A stretch of 64,000 bases of DNA, taken from positions 47,286-111,285 of the forward strand of contig CAZFHA010000012.1 in the NCBI GenBank assembly GCA_964518595.1, written 5' to 3'. Below the pieces are notes generated by a model. It did no database searches. It worked only from the letters and a program-made list of their open reading frames with translations, and was not told where the DNA came from. Below, piece after piece: positions 54,378 to 61,419 of this stretch. Made by a program: the position numbers and the translations under genes. Numbering within the stretch: position 1 is the first letter of the stretch; each line of letters begins with the position of its first letter. This DNA comes from CAZFHA01 sp964518595 (lineage in GTDB: Bacteria; Bacillota; Clostridia; Saccharofermentanales; Saccharofermentanaceae).

Positions 54378-55379
54378 CTATACAGTTGTATCAGTATAGA
54401 TATGGCGAATAATCTCCTCAATATTAACCCCTTCAATATTAATGTCAGCCACAGGTAAAGCTTCAAAAAGACTTGCCACAAAAGACTTAACAGAGCTCTG
54501 ACTAAGATCAACCTCAAAACGAGCCTGCATTTCGTCGCAATAAATTGGTTCAAAGGGTTTTAACTCAGCAAAACTTACCGGACGCTCAAATTCAACCCGA
54601 ATATTCTTGTGGTTGGGCAGATACGTCTTCAGCTTACTAATATGGTCATTAAAGACCAGTAGGCCATTATTAATTACGCTGATATTCTGACAAAGATTCT
54701 CGATATCACTCAGGTCATGAGTAGTCAAGATAAAGGTAGTATTCTTATCTTGGTTGATCTGGGTAATAAAGGTGCGCACCACTTCTTTAGAGACTACATC
54801 CAAACCAATAGTAGGCTCGTCCAGAAATACCAGTGGCGGATCATGAAGGACAGCACAAATAAACTCGCATTTCATCCTCTCTCCCAGAGAAAGCTGCCTG
54901 ACCGGTTTATAAAGAATCTTTTCCAGATCCATAGTCTCTTTGAAATAATCTAAATTACGCTTGAAAACCTCCGGCGGAATATTAAAGAGTTTCTTGCGCA
55001 GATGAAAGGTATCGTTAGGGGGCAGATCCCACTCCAACTGGGACTTCTGCCCAAAGAGAACACCAATGTGCTTTACATACTCTTCTCGTTCCTGCCAAGG
55101 TTTGAAGCCCATTATCTCTACACTACCGGAAGTTGGATAAAGAATACCGGACATAATCTTAATCGTTGTAGATTTTCCGGCACCATTAGGGCCAATTAGT
55201 CCTCGAATCTCACCCTTATTAACGGTAAAGCTAATGTCCTTAACGGCTTCCACGGTAACATACTCACGGGCAAAGAGAGCTTTAGCGGCGTGAATCAGTC
55301 CCGACTTTTCACGTTTAGGGACACGAAAACTACGAACTAGATTAGTGACGGTAATGATAGTATCATTTATGTTTTCCAT
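54378..55379 (-). CDS. ABC-2 exporter ATPase (COG4586-type)
   Basis: 333 residues. Walker A GPNGAGKSTTIKIMSG is at about 59-74, the signature is LSLGERMKCEF, then Walker B LVFLDEPTIGLD and the switch His in TTHDLSDIENL. The long N-terminal extension (VRSFRVPKREKSGLIHAAKAL) and the VSKEVVRTFI block are typical of the ATPases that work with the paired ABC-2 permeases encoded next to it. GAGAGG precedes ATG 55379. Substrate unknown. Confidence 0.92.
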   Translation of the reverse strand: MENINDTIITVTNLVRSFRVPKREKSGLIHAAKALFAREYVTVEAVKDISFTVNKGEIRGLIGPNGAGKSTTIKIMSGILYPTSGSVEIMGFKPWQEREEYVKHIGVLFGQKSQLEWDLPPNDTFHLRKKLFNIPPEVFKRNLDYFKETMDLEKILYKPVRQLSLGERMKCEFICAVLHDPPLVFLDEPTIGLDVVSKEVVRTFITQINQDKNTTFILTTHDLSDIENLCQNISVINNGLLVFNDHISKLKTYLPNHKNIRVEFERPVSFAELKPFEPIYCDEMQARFEVDLSQSSVKSFVASLFEALPVADINIEGVNIEEIIRHIYTDTTV

Positions 55380-55395
55380 ATAACCTCTCTTATTG

Positions 55396-56178
55396 TTAGC
55401 CGCCGGCGCTGCTGTATTTTTTAAGCTTGCGCTTCCAGATTTGTAAACTGATGATAAAAAACAAAAAACATAGAATAATGCCCGGTACCATAAAAAGGGT
55501 AGCTCGATCCAGTAGTACTTGGGCTGGGAAATAGACTATCACCAAGAAGGGGAGTATGGTGGATAAGACAATTTGAACCGTCCGAGGGAAAATCTCCGCC
55601 GGATAGCCGATAAAGGAGAACAGGGTGTCAATGACCTCCTGAAAGCGCCCGATCTTGGTAACCATAACCATAATGGTGCAGTAAAATACCATGAAGGCCA
55701 GATAGAGAAAGATCCCACTACTGAAGCTCAAAAGCAGAATAAGAAACTGCTGAATCCCTAATTGAACTCCTAAACGCATTCCACCAAAAATGGCTAAGAA
55801 GAGGCCAGTAAAAAGCACTCCAATTTGACTCAGATCAAAACCCGAGGCAAGTAAGGTGTTAATTGGTTTGTAAGGGAGTGCCAGTAGACGATCAAACTCG
55901 CCGCGCCAAACCATAGAGGAAACCACATTGCCCACATTGCCAAAAAGTAATCCTTTAATTCCCATGAAAAGCAGAACCAGCCCTTGAAACATCAGCAGTT
56001 GATTAAGAGTCCAACCTGGATAGCCCCTCGTATTGGTAAAGAGTAAATATTGGAACAAAGGGCCAATTGAGCTGCCTACCAAAGAGACTACTAGCCCCAC
56101 TAAAAAATCGCTGCGATACGCCATACTGCGAGAGACTCGAATCTTAGCGTGCCAAAGAAATAAATTAACACTTTTCAC
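55396..56178 (-). CDS. ABC-2 exporter permease (COG3694-type)
   Basis: 260 residues from GTG 56178, which has AAGGGGGG nine bases upstream. A longer frame reaches 56232, but that would overlap the neighbouring permease. Six hydrophobic segments are seen; SMAYRSDFLVGLVVSLVGSS at the start and MVWRGEFDRLLALPYKPINTL are family motifs. It partners with the permease upstream and the ATPase downstream. Confidence 0.88.
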   Translation of the reverse strand: MKSVNLFLWHAKIRVSRSMAYRSDFLVGLVVSLVGSSIGPLFQYLLFTNTRGYPGWTLNQLLMFQGLVLLFMGIKGLLFGNVGNVVSSMVWRGEFDRLLALPYKPINTLLASGFDLSQIGVLFTGLFLAIFGGMRLGVQLGIQQFLILLLSFSSGIFLYLAFMVFYCTIMVMVTKIGRFQEVIDTLFSFIGYPAEIFPRTVQIVLSTILPFLVIVYFPAQVLLDRATLFMVPGIILCFLFFIISLQIWKRKLKKYSSAGG

Positions 56179-56192
56179 TAATCTTGCCCCCC

Positions 56193-57005
56193 TTAGCCCA
56201 CAGCCGAGAAATCCCGGCTGGCTCGCTTCCAAACGAATTTAGAAATAAGAAACAGAATAAGAACCCACAAACCCTGAAGCCCCAAAGCCTGTAAAAACGC
56301 TCCGGGACGATTAGAAGTATCCGTATTTAAGAAAAACTGAATCGGCCAGTAGAAGATATATTGGAAGGGCAAGAAAGCCAAGACCTGACGAACCCCTTCA
56401 GGGAAAAACTCCAGGGGAATCAGACTTCCCCCTAGTACACTAATAAGCATCGACTTAATACCGGAAATAGACTCATTACTTTGAAGCTTGAAAGCCGATA
56501 ATCCAGTTAGGAAATTAAGCATATACATAATAAGAAAAGACCCTGGCAGGAGCGCAATGAACTGTAAAAGTGAGAGTGGGGTCATAAAGTACGGAAAATA
56601 AATCAATACATAAACAATAATTCCCGGAATCAGTTCCGTAAGCACAGCGGTAATTCGAAGCCCGATGGCAATGCCCAGTTCGTATTTAAACAGCGAATAG
56701 GGGCGTAAAAGATCCATATTCAGATCCCCGGACAAAATCCGGTCGGCAATCCGCCAATCAGCGAAGTTAAAAACAATCACCCAGATGAAGTGAGCGGCAG
56801 TCATATACCAGATTAATTGACCAAGCTCATAGCCCACCACTTGAGAGGTCTCGTTATAGGCAAAGATACTGGTAAAAAGAGCAATGTTGATCAGCATAAT
56901 AATAGGTTGGACAACAATGCTCATCATAAAGGCAAAGGTATATTGCAAATCTTCTTTAAATTCGATCTTGATAACTTCCAATAAAGCCGGTGCCTTAATC
57001 CTCAT
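56193..57005 (-). CDS. ABC-2 exporter permease (COG4587-type), first gene of the operon
   Basis: 270 residues, six membrane segments (first about 24-46). FADWRIADRILSGDLNMDLLRPYSLF and SLIPLEFFPEGVRQVLAFLPFQYIFYWPIQ are characteristic of this permease group. ATG 57005 follows TAGGAGG. The operon order is permease-permease-ATPase. A palindrome overlaps its promoter. Confidence 0.88.
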   Translation of the reverse strand: MRIKAPALLEVIKIEFKEDLQYTFAFMMSIVVQPIIMLINIALFTSIFAYNETSQVVGYELGQLIWYMTAAHFIWVIVFNFADWRIADRILSGDLNMDLLRPYSLFKYELGIAIGLRITAVLTELIPGIIVYVLIYFPYFMTPLSLLQFIALLPGSFLIMYMLNFLTGLSAFKLQSNESISGIKSMLISVLGGSLIPLEFFPEGVRQVLAFLPFQYIFYWPIQFFLNTDTSNRPGAFLQALGLQGLWVLILFLISKFVWKRASRDFSAVG

Positions 57006-57029
57006 CTGCGCCTCCTATAACATTCTCAA

Positions 57030-57058
57030 AGAATACCATAAAACAAACGTTTGTTCAA
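57030..57058 (-). promoter_or_regulatory. Promoter of the second ABC exporter operon
   Basis: On the minus strand TTGAAC (57058-57053), 17 bases, TATTCT (57035-57030). The -35 end overlaps the palindrome at 57042-57055. Confidence 0.6.
57042..57055. promoter_or_regulatory. Perfect 14-base palindrome, probable operator
   Basis: AACAAACGTTTGTT reads the same on both strands. It covers the spacer and the -35 edge of the exporter promoter and lies five bases from the -35 of the divergent tRNA promoter. TetR-family operators are often of this kind; no candidate repressor gene is next to it. Confidence 0.6.
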
Positions 57059-57060
57059 TG

Positions 57061-57088
57061 TTGACAGATGAAGAACATGTGATAAAAT
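57061..57088 (+). promoter_or_regulatory. Promoter of tRNA-Pro
   Basis: TTGACA (57061-57066), 16 bases, TAAAAT (57083-57088), ending 11 bases before the tRNA. Confidence 0.75.
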
Positions 57089-57099
57089 TATTAAAGCGT

Positions 57100-57176
57100 C
57101 GGGGTGTAGCTCAGTTGGCTAGAGTGCTTGCTTGGGGTGCAAGAGGTCGCCAGTTCAAGTCCGGTCACTCCGACCA
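57100..57176 (+). tRNA. tRNA-Pro, anticodon GGG
   Basis: 77 bases including an encoded CCA. The acceptor stem CGGGGTG/CACTCCG pairs fully (one G-U), with discriminator A. The anticodon arm CTTGC-TTGGGGT-GCAAG places GGG at positions 34-36, so it reads CCC and CCU. The T arm contains GTTCAAGTC. It stands as a single gene with its own promoter and terminator. Confidence 0.95.
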
Positions 57177-57178
57177 GT

Positions 57179-57214
57179 AAAAAACCGCTATGGCTCAAGG
57201 CTGTAGCGGTTTTT
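57179..57214 (+). terminator. tRNA-Pro terminator
   Basis: AAAACCGCTA pairs with TAGCGGTTTT, followed by T, three bases after the tRNA CCA. Confidence 0.8.
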
Positions 57215-57397
57215 GAATTTCTTGGAATTATGTTCGTGATTTTTGGTGAATTGTCACCATTTTGGCACTCTATTGTAAGGGTTTAAAGCTGTAAGGGTTT
57301 ACAGCCCATAAGTCGAGTATCTGCTTTGAACTTCTGACTTAATACCAATTAGCCCATCTTACCAATGCCTGTTAAGATGTTGAGAGATTGAATTCTA

Positions 57398-58217
57398 TTA
57401 TTTAGCGGCAAAAGTCACGATTTTTAATCCTGAAATTACAATCAACTGATTCTCTTCCAGAGAAACAGTTAGATTATTTACATAACCTTCGTCACTCCCA
57501 AGAAGTTCATTTACCTTAAGTCGTCCTGCTGGACTATAGACAGTAAAATTACCTAATCCGTCAGTTGTGGAAGCAACATATCGACCAGGAGCAATATCCA
57601 CACCTACTATCCAGTAGCCTGAAGTTAGTTCAGAACGCAGTTGTGAAGTATAAGGCAGAAAATGAGTCTCAGATATTCCGGATATTTCAATTTTATCTCC
57701 GCTAGAGAGTGTGGTTACGTAGGAATTAATTCCGTACTGATCTCCCCCTAACAATTCATTGGTTAGTAAACTTCCAGACTCACTATAAATAGTAAAATTA
57801 CCAAATTGGTTTGCTGATATTTCATATCTTCCCGGCTTTATATCCTCACCCACGGTGAACGTGCCAGCACCAAGGGTTACCTCTTCAGCGGTATTAACTA
57901 TCTTAGCGGCGGTAGTTTCGACTACAGTCGTTTCGGTAGCTGTAGTTGTGGGGGCGGAAGTAACCATGGTTGACTCCGTAACCATAGTAGTTGACTCAGT
58001 AGCAGAGACACTTGTTTGGGTAGTAACTGATTCACTTTTGGTTTCGGTACTTTTGGGATTCTTGGATTGTCCACTAAAAAAAAATCGAAATAAGGTTGAT
58101 AATGATGCACCCAAATAAAAGAATCGCAATAATTATTAAAGCAATAATTACGCCGCTAACTTTTTTCTTAGGGGGCAGTTGGGGTGGTTGTACATTGAAT
58201 GTTGGTTTTTCAGTCAT
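57398..58217 (-). CDS. Membrane-anchored repeat protein, reading frame broken at a nine-base homopolymer
   Basis: Starting at ATG 58217 (GGAGGA upstream) the frame encodes a Pro-rich basic cytoplasmic tip (QPPQLPPKKK) and one membrane segment (about 22-46), then stops at once in a run of nine T (TCG ATT TTT TTT TAG). Removing one T continues straight into the other open frame: a Ser/Thr-rich stalk of about 55 residues and two similar outer domains of about 70 residues. The repeat is visible as DIKPGRYEISANQFGNFTIY against DIAPGRYVASTTDGLGNFTVY, and NELLGGDQYGINSYVTTLS against NELLGSDEGYVNNLTVSLE. The joined product would be 272 residues, a type II-like membrane protein. Without a shift only a 47-residue membrane peptide is made. 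Function unknown; phase variation, slippage or sequencing error are the options. Confidence 0.8.
58076..58084 (-). repeat. A9/T9 homopolymer at the frameshift point
   Basis: Nine A on the plus strand (T on the coding strand), exactly where the membrane segment frame and the outer-domain frame meet. Eight T would restore one continuous reading frame. Confidence 0.9.
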
Positions 58218-58594
58218 AAATACATCCTCCTATATAATATTAGGAGAAGTATATCATATGATTGAAAAATGTTAATATAAAATAGTTGGAATTAATTATT
58301 AATATGACTATTGTTAGAAAATTCCTGCTTTGCGCACTATTAAATTTATATTTTTTTTAAAGATATATTTTAGCTTTTGGCTATGAATTTTTTATAGTAA
58401 GTCTTGCAGAGAAAATTTTTATTGGGATGAGTGCATAGGTAGTAATAAATCAGGCTAAGTCTTTTACTTTCAAAGATTATTAAACTTTAATCCTGTTTTA
58501 ATTATTAATATAGACAATTGATGAAAATACTTATAGTATTATATTGATAAAGTATTGATGCTAAAGATTGAATTCGAATTAAGTGGAGGGCAGT
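58218..58594. other. AT-rich divergent intergenic region
   Basis: About 380 bases, much more AT-rich than the surrounding genes. It carries the ribosome binding site of the membrane-repeat gene at its left end, many A/T runs, and a possible promoter for the gene to the right. I see no further coding frame or structured RNA. Confidence 0.5.
58518..58545 (+). promoter_or_regulatory. Possible promoter of the HsdR-N-like gene
   Basis: TTGATG (58518-58523), 16 bases, TATATT (58540-58545). In such AT-rich sequence chance matches are common. Confidence 0.4.
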
Positions 58595-59656
58595 ATGGAT
58601 TTTGTTGATCAACTAAAGCAATTTTCAGCTAGAGTAGAGGGAATGAAGAATTCCTTACAGACAGAAGAGGCAACTAAGACAGCAATAATAATGCCGTTTT
58701 TTTCTTTACTAGGTTATGATGTATTTAATCCTGATGAATTTATGCCAGAGTTTACTGCAGATGTAGGAACTAAGAAGGGTGAAAAGGTTGATTATGCAAT
58801 CTTGGATGAAGGCAATCCAACGATTCTAATTGAAGCCAAATGGATAGGGGAGTCCTTAGAGAAGCATGATTCTCAACTTTTTAGATATTTTGGCACAACT
58901 CCAGCAAAGTTTGGTATTTTAACAAATGGAATAATTTACAAGTTTTATACGGACTTGGAAACCCCAAATAAAATGGATTTAAAGCCCTTTCTTGAGATTG
59001 ATATTTTAGATATCAAAGAACTTCAGGTTGCAGAACTGAAAAATTTTCATAAATCAAATTTTGATATTGAGAATGTTATGAATACAGCTTCCGAGTTAAA
59101 ATATACGAATGCTTTTAAGGTGCTATTTGCTAATCAGTTGCAAAATCCTAGTGATGATACGGTTCGCTTATTTTTAACCGATGTATACAGTGGCGTTAAA
59201 ACGCAAACAGTAATAGATAAATTTCGCCCAGTATTAAAAAAAGCCTTGAACCAATTTATTAGCGAGAAGATGAATGATAAAATTAAGTCTGCTTTAGAAG
59301 TTGTTCCAGAATCTGCGGAAGTTCTAGTAGAAGAACCTGTCTCTGAAAACCAGTCAAAAATTATTACAACTGACGAAGAAATAGAGGCTTACTACATATT
59401 AAAAAGTATATTGGCTGACACAATTAACGTTAAGGATATTGCGTTCAAAGATACTGAAAGTTATTTGTCAATTAATTTTAAAGGTATGGTTACGAAATGG
59501 ATATGCCGTCTGGTTCTTAACTCTACGAAGAAGCAACTTATTATTCCAACAAAAGACAAAACGCAAAATAAATATTTTATTGGCAGTATTGATGAAATTT
59601 ATAATTATAGAGATGAGCTTATTGAATCGAGCAAGAGATTTTTGGAGCAAGAGTAA
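58595..59656 (+). CDS. HsdR N-terminal-like PD-(D/E)XK protein (COG4748-type)
   Basis: 353 residues from ATG 58595 (GGAGGG upstream; GTG 58583 is in frame but overlaps that site). The N-terminal domain (about 20-140) has the nuclease-type pattern: VDYAIL with Asp66, then ILIEAKW with Glu80 and Lys82, and QLFRYFGTTPAKFGILTNG, as in type I restriction subunit HsdR N-terminal domains. The middle is helical and the C-terminal part (about 265-353) is a separate alpha/beta domain of unknown type. No helicase, HsdM or HsdS gene is nearby, so it is not a complete restriction system. Sequence is visibly AT-richer than the flanking housekeeping genes, suggesting transfer. Confidence 0.78.
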   Translation: MDFVDQLKQFSARVEGMKNSLQTEEATKTAIIMPFFSLLGYDVFNPDEFMPEFTADVGTKKGEKVDYAILDEGNPTILIEAKWIGESLEKHDSQLFRYFGTTPAKFGILTNGIIYKFYTDLETPNKMDLKPFLEIDILDIKELQVAELKNFHKSNFDIENVMNTASELKYTNAFKVLFANQLQNPSDDTVRLFLTDVYSGVKTQTVIDKFRPVLKKALNQFISEKMNDKIKSALEVVPESAEVLVEEPVSENQSKIITTDEEIEAYYILKSILADTINVKDIAFKDTESYLSINFKGMVTKWICRLVLNSTKKQLIIPTKDKTQNKYFIGSIDEIYNYRDELIESSKRFLEQE

Positions 59657-60063
59657 TAGAATAGAAAATTAGCAAAGGAAGGTAAAACCTAATCTATTTC
59701 TAAAACCAGTGGCTTTCTGGTGGTATAAATAAGAGTATCTTAAATTTTATACTGGATTTTTAAGAAAACCTAAATATTTACTAGAACCGGAATCCAAAAA
59801 GGAGACCGGTTCTTTTGTCTGTAGACCCTTTAACTTGAAGCCATTATCCCATAGAGACGTAAAAATTTACAAATCATTATTTTTAGCCAATAAAATAGCA
59901 ATATTTTTCCGTTATAGTTAAAGACAACGTAATTTTTCTCCTGATTTAAAGGGGTTCTAAATTTTTTTGATATTTTTTCAAAAAAGTGTGAAAGGTTTTG
60001 GAGGAATCCTCCTCTTAATATTATGAGGGGGCAAGTAGCCCGTGAAAGGAAGATCAAAGATTA
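59657..60063. other. Intergenic region before the sigma-factor gene
   Basis: About 400 bases. It contains the terminator at 59783-59816 and, close to the sigma gene, an inverted repeat GGAGGAATCCTCC (60000-60012) just after AAAGGTTTT. That repeat could be a regulatory site for the sigma gene, or a decoy Shine-Dalgarno structure. No convincing coding frame or -35/-10 pair was found. Confidence 0.5.
59783..59816 (+). terminator. Terminator after the HsdR-N-like gene
   Basis: AGAACCGG pairs with CCGGTTCT across a 15-base loop, followed by TTT. Confidence 0.7.
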
Positions 60064-61362
60064 ATGAATAATAAGGCACTGGCCTCTCTTGCAAAAAGAA
60101 TAAGAAAAGGGGACGAAGAGGCTTTTAATGAGCTTTACATGCAAATGTGGAAACCGCTGTTCTATATTGCCTACAAATATTTAGACAATGAAGGACAGGC
60201 AATGGATGCAGTACAGGATACTTTCCTGATTGTACATACGAGAATCTCAGATTTGAAAGAGAACATAGCTTTTTCGGCTTGGATGAATCAGATTTTGATC
60301 CGCGAGTGCATGGCAGTTCTGCGAAAGCGAAAAAAGATGGATATCATTTCAATTGAAGGTCTACAAACGGAGCTAACCGAAGATCGGGAAGAATTTCTTC
60401 CGGAAGACTTGCTGGAAAATAAAGCTTCTTGTGAGGCAATATTGGAGGCTGTTTCGGGTCTGCCAGAGGAACAAAAGAATACAATACTACTCTACTATTT
60501 TTCGGATCTCTCTGTTAAGGAAATTGCTGAGATGACAGGGTCATCACCTAATGCAATTATGATTAAGTTGTCCAGGGCGAGGGTAGCAATTAAGAAGAAA
60601 TTAGAGAAACTTCAGTTTGCGGGAACGCCTTTATTTGCTGTTAGTGCGATGCCGGTTTTGAGTCGTTTATTTCATAATGAGGCGCAACAGCTTTGTACCG
60701 ATGATGTGGGAGCCAAGATTTGGGATAGCATTCAGCTGGGGATTACCGCTGGTGCGGCCATTGGCGGTACGGCAGCAACTGCCGCAGGCAGCGCAGCCGC
60801 TGTTTCCACTACTGCTGGAGGTGCAGTGGGAGCCAGCGCCGGTGTAGGGGCTGGAGCCGTTGTGCAAGTGAGTATAGGTTTGGTAGCTACAATTCTTTTG
60901 GGTGGTGGAGCTTGGTTTTATACCAAGAATCAGATGCCACCAACCGTTGCTTCAACTAATAGTTCCTATATGGAAAGTCAAATTAATGAAACCGAGATTT
61001 TGATAACACAGACCTCGCCGCCAGTTGTGACAATGCCCGCCGATATTCTAGAACGAGCGGTGGGAGCAGAGGATGCATTGCTGATTCGAAGTTGGGAAAC
61101 ACCTGTAGAGGGTAGTAGAAACACCGAACTCATGGCGATTGTTAACCGGTTTCAATTTAATCTGGTTGATTACTACGGGGACTATGAGCAAGAAAAAATG
61201 TATGTACTGTTCAGCTTAGAGAAAGATGATCAGAGGCTTCTCTTAATGGAATATTATGAAGCCAGAAGTACAAGATGGCAGGTTATTTACCGTCAAGAAG
61301 ACGCAAATAGCTCAGTCCCTAGCGGACAAGCTCTGCAAGAATGGTTCGAGGCAAATAGCTGA
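60064..61362 (+). CDS. Membrane-anchored ECF-like sigma factor with outer domain
   Basis: 432 residues. The first 185 are an ECF-type sigma factor: region 2 (about 20-90; GDEEAFNELYMQMWKPLFYI, AMDAVQDTFLIVHTRI, FSAWMNQILIRECMAVLRKR) and region 4 (about 128-182; LPEEQKNTILLYYFSDLSVK, EIAEMTGSSPNAIMIKLSRA). A Gly/Ala/Thr-rich segment (about 220-262) leads into a hydrophobic span (about 265-288) ending GGGAWFY, then an outer part of about 140 residues with a Thr/Ser-rich linker and a small alpha/beta domain (LMAIVNRFQFNLVDYYGDYE, MYVLFSLEKDDQRLLLMEYY). Most ECF factors are soluble and held by a separate anti-sigma factor; here sigma and membrane parts are in one chain and no anti-sigma gene is adjacent. 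It lies 57 bases upstream of a giant secreted protein gene. ATG 60064 has AAAGGAAG at a rather long distance. Confidence 0.88.
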   Translation: MNNKALASLAKRIRKGDEEAFNELYMQMWKPLFYIAYKYLDNEGQAMDAVQDTFLIVHTRISDLKENIAFSAWMNQILIRECMAVLRKRKKMDIISIEGLQTELTEDREEFLPEDLLENKASCEAILEAVSGLPEEQKNTILLYYFSDLSVKEIAEMTGSSPNAIMIKLSRARVAIKKKLEKLQFAGTPLFAVSAMPVLSRLFHNEAQQLCTDDVGAKIWDSIQLGITAGAAIGGTAATAAGSAAAVSTTAGGAVGASAGVGAGAVVQVSIGLVATILLGGGAWFYTKNQMPPTVASTNSSYMESQINETEILITQTSPPVVTMPADILERAVGAEDALLIRSWETPVEGSRNTELMAIVNRFQFNLVDYYGDYEQEKMYVLFSLEKDDQRLLLMEYYEARSTRWQVIYRQEDANSSVPSGQALQEWFEANS

Positions 61363-61419
61363 ATTTGATAGAAATATCCCGAATAATATATTAAAGTTTC
61401 AAAACGAGGAGAAATGGTA

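Noticed and set aside
57271..57305. Direct repeat TGTAAGGGTTTA twice, and a 7-base-pair hairpin GCTGTAA/TTACAGC
   Set aside because: Too short to call an element, no T tail, no neighbouring gene it clearly serves.
58595..59656. Complete type I restriction system
   Set aside because: Only an HsdR N-terminal-like domain is present; no helicase motor, methylase or specificity gene in the window.
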